A stretch of DNA of 64,000 nt from Spodoptera frugiperda (lineage: Eukaryota > Arthropoda > Insecta > Lepidoptera > Noctuidae). The stretch covers positions 1,240,001 through 1,304,000 of the forward strand of contig NC_064230.1 in assembly GCF_023101765.2 (NCBI RefSeq), given 5' to 3'. The notes under the pieces are model-generated. The model had not been told where the DNA came from and made no database searches. It saw only the letters and a list, made by a program, of their open reading frames with translations. This document shows positions 21,490 to 31,107 of this stretch, one piece after another. How positions within the stretch are numbered: position 1 is the first letter of the stretch; each line of letters starts with the position of its first letter. A program made the position numbers and the translations under genes.

Positions 21490-22168
21490 AAACAAAAACC
21501 GGCCAAGTGCGAGTCGGACTCGCCCATGAAGGATTCCGTAACAGCAAGTAGATGACATAATATAAAAGTTGTAAAATAACTTGGTTTTACATAGTGTTTG
21601 TATCAACGACAAAGTTATATTTGCGGTTTTTGAAAATGTTTTATTTCTTAAAAACTAATAATGATATTTGGTTCAAACCAATTTTCGTTGTTAGTTTCTA
21701 TTGAAATCTACAGCATATATTTATTTTTGTTTTCTCCTTCTCTTATTTTAAAAGTTAGACGGGGACACACACACACACACATTTTTCCACTTTAGAAGCG
21801 TCTAACTTTCAAACGATTAATTTTGACGAAAAATGGTTTTAAGAACCTTAATGTCTTTTTTAAAGACCTATCCATAGACAGCCATTATGGATATGTTAGC
21901 TGAAATTTTTTTTTAATCAGTTCCATGTAAATTAATAAATTTAAAAATTAAAAGGCCCCCTTTTAATTTTTAAATTTATTAACCTTCAAAGTTTCAACTT
22001 ACAAATACATCAACCTTCAAAGTTTCAACTATGTAGGCCCAACAGTTTCGGAAATAAATGGCTGTGACATACGGACGGACGGACGGACGGACGGACGGAC
22101 AGACAGACAGACAGACATGACGAATTTCTAAGGGTTCCGTTTTTTGCCATTTGGCTACGGAACCCTAA
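21490..22168 (+). repeat. Interspersed repeat, 'gccaagtgcgagtcggactc' family
   Basis: Starts 'aaaaaccggccaagtgcgag' and ends 'ttggctacggaaccctaaaa', a very common moth repeat. It contains an (ACAC) run, a (GGAC)n then (AGAC)n microsatellite at 22072-22118, and 'aagggttccgttttttgcca'. Class not assigned. Confidence 0.6.
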
Positions 22169-22170
22169 AA

Positions 22171-23240
22171 AGGCGACAGAACAAATCCGTCCAACTACAG
22201 ACCGATAGCCATAACTTCCCTCTTTTCGAAAATAATAGAATCCATTATTAACTGCCAGCTCTTGCGGTACCTAGAGGATCACTAGCTACTCAGTGACCAG
22301 CAATACGGTTTTCGTAAAGGTCGATGGGCTGGGGATCTTCTGGTTTACCTGACACACCGTTGGGCACAGGCGATCGAATCTAAGGGGGAAGCGTTGGTAG
22401 TTAGCTTGGGCGTGGCGAAAGCCTTCGACCGGGTTTGGCATAAAGCGCTTCTTCGAAGCTTTCTTCCTATGGTCTTCCCGAGAAATTGTGCGAATGGGTG
22501 TACTGCTTCCTTGCAGACAGAAGCATTAAGGTCGTTGTCGACGGGGAATGCTCCGACTCTCTGTCTGTAAACGCAGGTGTCCCTCAAGGCTGCGTGCTAT
22601 CACCTACCTTGTTCCTCCTCCATATCAATGATATGTTGCAAATCAGCAGCATTCATTGTTATGCGGATGACAGTACAGGTGATGCCTATTATACCGGCCG
22701 CGCTAACATTTCTCGGGAAAACGTCATCGAGAACCGAAACAGACTTGACTTGTGTCTGAAATCGAGACTTCTTTGCGGAGAATCTCAGATTGGGGTGAAC
22801 TTAATTTGTTTCAGTTTAACCCTACTAAGACACAGGTCGCCGTGTTTAGCCCGGTATTAGAATTGGGATACTTGGCATCAACATTTCGAGCGACGTCCAT
22901 ATCCGTGGCTATCTAGAGGATAAGGCTAAATTATCCTCGAAAAAGCTTGGTGTGCTCAACAGATCAAGACAGTATTTCACTCCAGCCCATCGCCTGCTTC
23001 TATATAAGGCGCAGGTTCGGCCCCATATGGAATACTAGTCTCATCTGTGGGCGGGGGCACCCCAGTACCAGGTTCATCCTCTGGACCGCGTTCAGCGGCG
23101 TGCGAATGTGCGAATCGGATTGTTGAGTGGCAGGAAATTTAAAACCGACTTGACACTTTGGCAATGCGTAGAGATGTAGCTTCGTTGTACATTATATCGC
23201 CTATACCACGGGGAGTGCTCTGATTCATGACTGTTCTCGC
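22171..23240 (+). pseudogene. Decayed Jockey-type reverse transcriptase fragment
   Basis: Across shifting frames it shows RT landmarks: RPIAITSLFSKIIESIIN, QQYGFRKGRWAGDLL, VAKAFDRVWHKALL, VNAGVPQGCVLSPTLFL with INDML, CYADDST (a YADD active site), and a downstream LWAGAPQYQVHPLDRVQRRA. Stops and frameshifts are frequent. The piece was carried inside, or inserted into, the hAT element. There is no endonuclease domain. Confidence 0.75.
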
Positions 23241-23364
23241 CGAAAAGTTCTCTATTATGAATGTATGTAATGTGTAGTATACATTAAATTAAAATACCTA
23301 AATAAGGGGGCGGCAAAATTGTCTTCCGCCCCGGGCGGCCGACACTCACGCTACGCCACTGCCT

Positions 23365-24595
23365 ATGCACAAACAAAAATGTAGTAAAACTTTGAAGATA
23401 TTTTACCAAAACGTTCGAGGACTCAGAACAAAAATTTCTAAATTTTTAGTCCTACTGGAAGATTCAGATGCGGATTTATTTGCGATCACAGAAACCGGGT
23501 GTAATGAGTCTATCTATGACGCTGAGTTAATATTACCAGGATATCACATATTGAGGTGTGACCGTACCGACGGACGCAAACACGGCGGCGTGCTTCTCGT
23601 GGCCACGCCGAGGTTTGAAATACGCCAGGTACAAATACCAGATAGTATTGACATTAGTAAATATAAGTTTGAAGTAGTTTGTGCTAATGTTTATAAGCAG
23701 AACAGGTTTCTGTTTACTTGTTGTGTAGTATATATTCCACCACAAACGAATGAAGATGAGTACTTGTTAATGTTTAGAATATTAGAAACAATTTGTAACA
23801 AATATAATAATAACGTAATAATATTAGGAGATTTTAATTTATTTTCGTGCAATAATAATATAAGTAATTGTTATGAGTATTTTGCTGCCTATTGTGAAGT
23901 CATTCAGTGTAACAGGGTACCAAATTGTAATAACAGGCAGTTAGATTTAGTTTTGAGCGGGCGCAGTAATGTAACGGTTGAGGCAGAGCGAGAGGGTTTA
24001 CAACCAGTGGACGCGTATCACCCACCGCTCGCGGTAGTCGTCGAGGTCTCCGCGGCTGCGGTCTTATCATCCTCGCCGCCTTCTACTTCTCTAAGTAGCA
24101 CTCATGAGCGCCGTGTATTGTTTGAGCAGTGGAACTTTGCCAAAGCTGATTATAGTTATTTGTATTATTTAATTTCAACTGTAGATTGGAATGATATATA
24201 CAACATTGAGGATCCCGACTTGGCTCTCAATTTCTTTTATGATAAAATCACAGATGCTTTTAACACATGTATACCTCTTAAAAATAGGAATTCTAAATGT
24301 AACAAACGAATGTATCCACTTTGGTATTCATCGGAGATTATTAAAACTATTGTCCATAAACACCGTCTTCACAAAAAATATAAAAAGACCAAGTCACCTG
24401 TGGATTATGAGGCGTTTTCGCGATGCAGGGCCAAAGTTAAAGCTGACACTAGGGCGGCGCATGATTGTTATCGTGACCACGTACAGCAGAACCTGGCTTC
24501 GGATCCTAAAGCTTTTTGGAGCTTTATGAGATCGAAACGGAGCAACACTAGCCAATATAAATTAATCAAGGGAGGACAGTTACTGGCAGACCACG
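23365..24595 (+). CDS. LINE-A ORF2, 5' part: apurinic-type endonuclease domain
   Basis: Starts at an ATG inside the hAT target duplication, and reads KIFYQNVRGLRTKISKFL, then LFAITETG, then ILGDFNLF and DAYHPPLAVV, the ordered motifs of LINE AP-endonucleases. The domain for nicking target DNA is complete. Coding continues to the TSD of BEL-B (24591-24595), and the RT part follows at 35991 in a compatible frame. Beyond 24595, a few codons into the LTR give an artificial stop at 24609. Confidence 0.8.
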
Positions 24596-24852
24596 TGTTT
24601 CCTAGCTAAGCTACTAGGTGATCTGCTGACCTACTAATACACAAGATGGGGTGAAGGTAAATAAAACCGCCTCTGTGTACTGTTCTAAGCTGGTATATTT
24701 TTTGGTCTTACAAATCAATTTTACCTTATAGTATTACAGGTAACGAAACCATAGCTCGCTTTTAATTGCGGCAACGCCATCTATCGAGCTATGAGACAAC
24801 TTTTGCAACAATAATATTTTTTTGACCTAAACAATAAGTATGATCTTGAACA
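24596..24852 (-). repeat. 3' LTR of BEL-B
   Basis: Starts 'tgtttcctagctaagctact' and ends 'tatgatcttgaaca' on the + strand. It differs from the other LTR at about six sites (for example 'tattacagg' versus 'cttgccgg'), so the insertion is fairly recent. Confidence 0.85.
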
Positions 24853-25169
24853 TACCGCCCACCAAGGACATTTAGTGGCGGAATGTCCTTCTTAACATTT
24901 GTCCTTAAACTAATAATAAAAGTAACTAATATAAAAATAGGTTTTGCACAGGTTTAACAAAAAGACAATTCATTAACGGGTAAAATTACAACTGTTTTTC
25001 TTAACATTAAATAAACTTTGAAAACTTAATAGTAAACTTAAACAAAACTTGTAAACAAAGTAAGTAACATCTTCAACAAAAACTATATAAGATAAACCTT
25101 ACAACTAAACAAAAATATTCATCACGCATAACAAGTTGAGATGATACAAAGCATGTAGTTATTAAAATA

Positions 25170-26510
25170 CTATTTATCTGCTACTGGCAAAATACACAGT
25201 TTGTTAGTTGGCCTCTTAATAATGCTTGTTTTAGTTTTTAATGTGACAACACGAGTGACTTTATCATCCCCTGGATGCTTTTCGACTACACGTCCTAACA
25301 TCCAACGACTTGGAGGTAGATCGTCCTCCTTAATTAGAACAACGTCTCCAACGTTTGGTTCAGGAACAATGAAAGACCATTTATATCTGTTCATTAGATT
25401 CGTAAGATATTCACTGGACCATCGCTTCCAAAAGGATTGCAGCATTCGCTGCACGAATTGCCACCTTGTTAGAGAACCTACTGAAACATTCTCGTAATTG
25501 TTTTCCGGTACGGAAACAAACGGTTCTCCGATTAAAAAATGTCCCGGAGTTAAAGGCATAGATTCTCCTGGATCGTCTAAATGAATAACACTAATAGGCC
25601 GTGAATTCAAGCAAGCCTCGACCTGAGTAAGGAATGTACTGAGCTCTTCATATGTGAGAGTAGACTCGCCTATTACGCGCTTAATATGGTACTTTGTGGA
25701 CTTCACCCCCGCTTCCCATAGACCGCCAAAATTGGGTGCATGAGGGGGAATGAAGTGCCATTCAGTGCCATTTGCTTCTAAATTTTCTGCAATGGATGAT
25801 TGCAAAGTTGAAATTTGCTGAAGTTCCTTAGAAGCACCAACAAACGTGGTACCATTGTCGCTCCACAACTTTGAACAGTGGCCTCGTCGAGACACAAATC
25901 GTCTAAAGGCAGCCAAGAATGCCTGTGTGGTCATGTCACTGACTACTTCGAGATGAAGAGCGCGTGTAGACATACACACAAACAAACATATGTAGCCCTT
26001 GTACGATTTGTGTCCCCTACCTTTAGTGGTTCTAATATTTATTGGACCGGCGTAATCAACACCACTGTGCAGGAACGGCCTTGCCGAAGAGCAGCGAATA
26101 GATGGAAGCGAACCCATCATTTGATTGCGAATAGTTGCTCTTTGTTTCGCACAAATGATGCACTTGCGAACGTATAGCTTCACCAGTTCTCTTACACCAA
26201 TGATCCAATAAGCGGTTCGCAAATAATTAATCATTAATTGTGGACCTCCATGTAGAGTTTTACTATGAGCGTCCGCAATTAAGAGTAGGGTAAAATGTGA
26301 CTTCTTGGGCAAGATTATGGGGTGCTTTATTAGTTCATCCAATGGAGCCTTATCTATTCGTCCTTGAACTTTCATAATGCCTTTGTCATCAAGGTAAGGA
26401 CATAAGGATTTGAGTGTGCTATTTTTCAAAGGTAAGTCTGATTTATCATATAATTGTTTGTACTCTGTTGAAAACTCTTTCTTTTGTACTATCTTTATAC
26501 AACATTCTAA
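25170..26510 (-). CDS. BEL-B integrase region
   Basis: On the minus strand coding resumes after LINE-B at 26510 and runs open to the stop at 25170. Motifs: HSKTLHGG (zinc-binding His pair) with CIICAKQRA, GVDYAGPI (first Asp), WSDNGTTFVGA (second Asp) and GGLWEAGVKSTKYHIKR (Glu), then the BEL-specific C-terminal DUF5641-like LPPSRWMLGRVVEKHPG. The catalytic triad is intact. The 26510 boundary is where pol sequence ends and the ATGATAA tail of LINE-B begins. Confidence 0.82.
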   Translation of the reverse strand, partial: LECCIKIVQKKEFSTEYKQLYDKSDLPLKNSTLKSLCPYLDDKGIMKVQGRIDKAPLDELIKHPIILPKKSHFTLLLIADAHSKTLHGGPQLMINYLRTAYWIIGVRELVKLYVRKCIICAKQRATIRNQMMGSLPSIRCSSARPFLHSGVDYAGPINIRTTKGRGHKSYKGYICLFVCMSTRALHLEVVSDMTTQAFLAAFRRFVSRRGHCSKLWSDNGTTFVGASKELQQISTLQSSIAENLEANGTEWHFIPPHAPNFGGLWEAGVKSTKYHIKRVIGESTLTYEELSTFLTQVEACLNSRPISVIHLDDPGESMPLTPGHFLIGEPFVSVPENNYENVSVGSLTRWQFVQRMLQSFWKRWSSEYLTNLMNRYKWSFIVPEPNVGDVVLIKEDDLPPSRWMLGRVVEKHPGDDKVTRVVTLKTKTSIIKRPTNKLCILPVADK

Positions 26511-27106
26511 TGATAAAATGATAAATGATAAATGATAAATGATATTTATTTTGCAAATAGGTTATAAAATAACACTTTTACACGTCAATCTCTTAAATAA
26601 CTAGATGAGGCCGGCATTTCCTATCCGACTACTCTGAGAAGAAATGCCGAAACAAACTCAGAGGTCATAGTCTCTTTTAAAGTCCAGACAAAATCAATTA
26701 AAGATGTCGGAGAACCGTGCAAGTTGATTCTGTAGTGGTCTTTTGAGGAAAGAACCACAGCAGTTTGAGCGGACCTGTTCAGATGGCAGCACGCATGTGT
26801 CAGTTTACAATCAGCTCAGCTGACGGCTGTTGCTGAATGATCCGACGAACAACACCAACCAAAAGAACATTTGGGTAGGCCACACAAATGCTCAAACTGT
26901 CAGAATATAATTTACTAAAATAAAATGACTAGCAAAAGTCTCACACGGTCCTCAAACTAACAATTTTAAAAGGAAATATAAAAATATAAAAGGAAAAAAA
27001 ATATATATATAAAACAATGTCAAATTAAGTTAATGTCAAATTGTATAAAAAATTTAACTATATGTTACAAACATGTCAGCAAGACCTGTGTGGACATTAT
27101 AGCAGT

Positions 27107-29950
27107 TCATTCCCAAGCCTGACTATCCTCCAAGTAGTCTTTTATTTTATAAAAAGCTTTACTACAAAGTTTTTCTTTAATAACATTTTTAAATTTACCT
27201 AGGTTTAAACTTTGAATATGGCTGGGAACTTTATTGTAAAAGCGTATACATTGACATCTAAACGAACCGCTTATTTTCTTAAGTCTAGTAGTAGGAACAA
27301 CATATTTATTTTTATTTCTAGTGTTGATATTGTGTATATCACTGTACTTTTTAAATAACTTTATGTTTTTATGAGCATACACTATATTTTCATAGATATA
27401 TTGAGAGGCAACAGTCATTATATTAATTTCTTTAAATAGTTCCCTGAGAGAATGCCTCGGACTAAGATTATAAATTGATCGAATGGCTCGCTTCTGCAGC
27501 ACAAAGACAGACTGAATGTCAGCAGCATTCCCCCACAGGAGAATACCATATGACATGATACTATGGAAATAACTAAAGTATACTAGACGCGCTGTATTTA
27601 CATCAGTTAAATTTCTAATTTTTTTAACGGCATATGCTGCTGAGCTGAGCCCTTTCGACAACTTATCTATATGTGGGGCCCACTGTAGCTTAGCGTCTAG
27701 GGTTATACCTAAAAAGATAGCTGAATCTACAGGGTCCAACTCCCCGCCCTTGATTAGCACGCTGGTTTTGACATGCCTAACATTTGGTGTTGTGAATTTA
27801 ATGCATTTAGTTTTTGTTTCATTAAGTAGCAAGTTATTGGCACTAAACCAGCGTACTATTTTTGAGAGAGCACTATTTACATGATCACTGACTAATTGTC
27901 CACGTTTGAGTTTAAATAATAAAGAGGTATCATCAGCAAACAGTACTATCCCATGGTTATCCTTTACAAGGTAAGGTAAGTCATTAATATAAATAAGAAA
28001 TAAAAACGGACCGAGAATTGACCCCTGCGGAACACCCATCCTAACAACAGACCCGGCAGAAATTTTCCCGTTAATCTCAACTCTCTGAATTCTATTACTC
28101 AAGTAAGAGATAAGTAGGTCCAGAGAGTTGCCCCGCACTCCATAATGGGATAGCTTCCTGATCAGTGTTTCATGAAGGACACAATCGAACGCCTTGGATA
28201 AGTCACAAAAAACACCCAATGCGTCCCCTGAGTCCTCCCACGCGTCATATACTTGATTAAGAAGTTCAACACCGGCATCAGTTGTTGAACGACCCCTTGT
28301 AAATCCAAACTGGTTACCATGCAATAATTTATTTCTATTAAAAAATCTTTGCATCTGATTTAGAATAATTTTTTCAAAAATTTTACTGAATGTAGGTAGT
28401 ACTGAAATAGGTCTAAAGTTAGTGGGGTCAGAAGTACTACCCGATTTAAATAACGGAGTTATTTTACTATTCTTCATGAGATCAGGAAACACACCACGAT
28501 CAATACAGTTATTAAAAATTAAAGCTAATACAGGTGCCACAATAGTTATTACAGAGCTGGCAATGTACACAGAATTACCCCACAGGTCAGCAGTCTTTTT
28601 CTTATTCAAAGTATGGAACGTTTTAATTATATCTGTATAATCTATGTGTTCAAAATTGAAACTTGAATGGCAAGCTACAACATTTTCTTTTAGTAAAGAT
28701 TCTGCGACAGTGGGTGATGAATTCAAGGACCTGGTAGTGGAAACAGGAATGTCCGAAAAGAAGTTTTCAAATGCGGCGGCAACTTCAGCATCTGATTTAA
28801 TTACATTATTATCAATTACCAGATTATATTCACTATTTCTCCTTTTAGATCTTCCTGCTTCACCATTAATAATACTCCAGGTCGCTTTAATTACATTGGA
28901 ACTGTTTTTTATTTTAGAGCTCAAATATAGTGATTTAGCAATAGAGCAAACTTTTTTAAACAATTTAGAATACTTCTTTACATATTCATTAAATTCAATA
29001 GTGTTTATAAATATCCTCTCGTTATAAAGCTCATATAGGCGTTTCCTACTTTTATAGATGCCAGTGGTTGCCCATTGATTGAAAGGCGCATTGCCATGAG
29101 CTGGTATGGTTTTAGGTGTGAAGGTAGATTTAAACTCGGTATGGTAAATATTTAAAAAATCATTACACAAGTTATTCGTATTTTTATTCCTTAATAATAA
29201 AGGTAATTTGTCAGAGAGTTTAGATTTGAACGTTTCAATGCGTCTTTCAGTCTTTGGGTTAACAATAATATGTGGTTTCGACACTTTATTTACTTTATTT
29301 TCTATTGAAATTAATTGTCCACAATGATCTGAATCAAGCAATGATATAATTTGTTTATTAGTTGGTACAATATCAGTATAAATATTATCTAGACAAGTAG
29401 CACTAGTAGGAGTTATCCTAGTGGGCTCCAGAAACAGGTTCGTTAGGTTAAACGAAGCAAATAAACTTACAATTCTAGTACTTAAGCTAGAATTTTCTAA
29501 CAGATTTATATTAAAATCGCCACAAGTAATGATGGATTTATTTGAACTACTGAGTTTATTTAATACTTCATCTAATACTGTTTCAAAACAGTCATACAAA
29601 CCAGAAGGTGGTCTATACACACTCAAAACAATAAACCGCTCTAATTCCACACAGGCTATTTCAACAGTACGTTCAACAGAGTAACCAACTATATCCTTGC
29701 GTTCTTTGAATTTAAGATTGTTGTTTATTAAAATTAGTGAACCACCATGTATAGCGTTTTCTCTGCTGAACGAGCTACCAATCTGATGATTACCAAAGTT
29801 GAACATTAGCTGATGGGATTTCAGCCAATGCTCAGTAATGCACAAAATGTCAACATTATTACAGTTTAAAAATAATTCTATTTCTAATTCTTTACTCATG
29901 AAACCTTGGATGTTTTGGTGCACCAGATTGATAATATTACTGTTAAGTAT
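27107..29950 (-). CDS. LINE-B ORF2: endonuclease plus reverse transcriptase (about 940 aa)
   Basis: The frame is open from ORF1's end to the stop at 27107. The start is uncertain; there is no ATG before the conserved VHQNIQGFMSK. Endonuclease: DILCITEHWL, CGDFNINLL, SDHCGQL. RT: FRPISVLPTFSKIFEKII, QFGFTRGRSTTDAGVELL, FCDLSKAFDCV, MGVPQGSILGPFLFLIYIND and LFADDTSL (FADD active site), then a thumb/C-terminal region (GILLWGN, VFVLQKRAIRSIY). No stops or frameshifts, so this copy could still be coding-competent. The CR1 group is inferred from motif style and the ATGATAA tail. Confidence 0.85.
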   Translation of the reverse strand: MLNSNIINLVHQNIQGFMSKELEIELFLNCNNVDILCITEHWLKSHQLMFNFGNHQIGSSFSRENAIHGGSLILINNNLKFKERKDIVGYSVERTVEIACVELERFIVLSVYRPPSGLYDCFETVLDEVLNKLSSSNKSIITCGDFNINLLENSSLSTRIVSLFASFNLTNLFLEPTRITPTSATCLDNIYTDIVPTNKQIISLLDSDHCGQLISIENKVNKVSKPHIIVNPKTERRIETFKSKLSDKLPLLLRNKNTNNLCNDFLNIYHTEFKSTFTPKTIPAHGNAPFNQWATTGIYKSRKRLYELYNERIFINTIEFNEYVKKYSKLFKKVCSIAKSLYLSSKIKNSSNVIKATWSIINGEAGRSKRRNSEYNLVIDNNVIKSDAEVAAAFENFFSDIPVSTTRSLNSSPTVAESLLKENVVACHSSFNFEHIDYTDIIKTFHTLNKKKTADLWGNSVYIASSVITIVAPVLALIFNNCIDRGVFPDLMKNSKITPLFKSGSTSDPTNFRPISVLPTFSKIFEKIILNQMQRFFNRNKLLHGNQFGFTRGRSTTDAGVELLNQVYDAWEDSGDALGVFCDLSKAFDCVLHETLIRKLSHYGVRGNSLDLLISYLSNRIQRVEINGKISAGSVVRMGVPQGSILGPFLFLIYINDLPYLVKDNHGIVLFADDTSLLFKLKRGQLVSDHVNSALSKIVRWFSANNLLLNETKTKCIKFTTPNVRHVKTSVLIKGGELDPVDSAIFLGITLDAKLQWAPHIDKLSKGLSSAAYAVKKIRNLTDVNTARLVYFSYFHSIMSYGILLWGNAADIQSVFVLQKRAIRSIYNLSPRHSLRELFKEINIMTVASQYIYENIVYAHKNIKLFKKYSDIHNINTRNKNKYVVPTTRLKKISGSFRCQCIRFYNKVPSHIQSLNLGKFKNVIKEKLCSKAFYKIKDYLEDSQAWE

Positions 29951-29979
29951 GCAAGAGGATGACTCTATTGTCTTGCGTT

Positions 29980-31092
29980 TTAATTTAAATTATTAGTAAT
30001 ATCAACATTCAATGTCACATTATTAATATTAAAGTCAATATTAGAAGGTTGCTCAATAGGAGTAACCTGTTTAGCCAAGTTCTTGGCTGTTATTCTAATA
30101 AAATATGATAGCGACACTGCTATTCGTCTTAAATAATAACGAGAAAGATAGTACCTATCTTTCGTCATATATACATTTTTACCAACGTAATTGTTGGTAT
30201 CAATAATATTAATATTTGAATTATTGCATAACTGATACATTGCAATATTTAGTTTATATCTAAGGTTGTTTTCTTCCTGTGGCAACCTATTACTGTAAGG
30301 CAATGTAAACAAAATTATCTGCTTTAATTTTAGTTCTGTAATTGAACTATGAAATTTAGATAAACTATTTTTATTTAAACTACCTCTATTACCACAAATA
30401 ATAATGAGGGTAGAATCTTTGTTGAAATTGTAATTAATAATTTTCTCAGAAATTTTAGTAAAAGTACAGCCGGGCATACAGTGATTTATTATTGTTTGTC
30501 CTGGGTAACTATTTGTCAATAAAGAACCTAAGTTCTTTCCAATCTCATCACTGAAGATTACAACACTGTTATTACAACTATTATTATTGTTATATTGGGT
30601 AGGAAACACTAAACTGGCACCATGAGGCAAGGTGGTATCACACGTTGGCACAGTACAAGCAGGCAGCACATTACTAGAATCACATTTTTCACATGGGTTT
30701 TCCTGTGACTGTGACCGCACTAACTCATCCATAGCCAACATGTATTCCCTCATTTGTTTTTCTGATGCACTGTATTTGTTGGTCATTGTGTGCAACTTTG
30801 CTGTTAAATGATCTATTTCTAGTTGTAAGTTCTGTGTGTCAGTTTCATATTTCCTATTCCTTTGATTTAATTTGTTAGAATAAATATTAAGTTGATTTAA
30901 AAGCCGGAACCGTTCTTTGTTTAATTTTACATTTTTTATGAAAAACTTTTGTCTTTTCACCAATCTGTTAGTCTTTGTAATGAATTTGTTTATTTTAATA
31001 TACTTCTTTAGTTTTTTGTTACTGTAACAAAGAGTTCTTGAGGAATGACATGAATCACTTTCACAAGTTAAGTCTATAGTCAATGGATTCAT
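29980..31092 (-). CDS. LINE-B ORF1 (coiled coil and SGNH-esterase-like)
   Basis: The first ATG after the junction is at 31092, giving 370 residues to the stop at 29980. A basic N-terminal part comes first, then a coiled coil (LQLEIDHLTAKLHTMTNKYS), then a block VVIFSDEIGKNLGSLL ... LIIICGNRGSL resembling the SGNH-esterase domain of CR1-group ORF1 proteins. The usual GDS and GxND motifs are altered (SDE and GNRG), so esterase activity is doubtful. By chance it is in frame with the truncated BEL-B pol upstream. Confidence 0.65.
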   Translation of the reverse strand: MNPLTIDLTCESDSCHSSRTLCYSNKKLKKYIKINKFITKTNRLVKRQKFFIKNVKLNKERFRLLNQLNIYSNKLNQRNRKYETDTQNLQLEIDHLTAKLHTMTNKYSASEKQMREYMLAMDELVRSQSQENPCEKCDSSNVLPACTVPTCDTTLPHGASLVFPTQYNNNNSCNNSVVIFSDEIGKNLGSLLTNSYPGQTIINHCMPGCTFTKISEKIINYNFNKDSTLIIICGNRGSLNKNSLSKFHSSITELKLKQIILFTLPYSNRLPQEENNLRYKLNIAMYQLCNNSNINIIDTNNYVGKNVYMTKDRYYLSRYYLRRIAVSLSYFIRITAKNLAKQVTPIEQPSNIDFNINNVTLNVDITNNLN

Positions 31093-31107
31093 GTCTATAT
31101 GTTGTGA

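Larger units (their letters stand above)
21245..23361. mobile_element. hAT-type element at the ORF1/ORF2 junction of LINE-A
   Basis: Inverted ends CAGTGGCGTAGCGT and ACGCTACGCCACTG, each followed inward by G/C-rich 'cgccccgggcgg' sequence. An exact 8-bp duplication CCTATGCA flanks it (21237-21244, 23362-23369). Inside are an unrelated repeat (21490-22168) and a decayed RT fragment (22171-23240), but no transposase that I can see. Confidence 0.8.
26511..31107 (-). mobile_element. LINE-B: CR1-group LINE inserted in BEL-B pol
   Basis: Read on the minus strand: ORF1 31092-29980, ORF2 29923-27107, a 3' UTR, and a 3' tail of ATGATAA-type repeats at 26511-26545. BEL-B pol sequence stops just 5' (about 31108) and continues just 3' (26510). 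ORF1 begins only about 15 bases inside the 5' junction, so the copy may be slightly 5'-truncated. Both ORFs are open. Confidence 0.78.
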
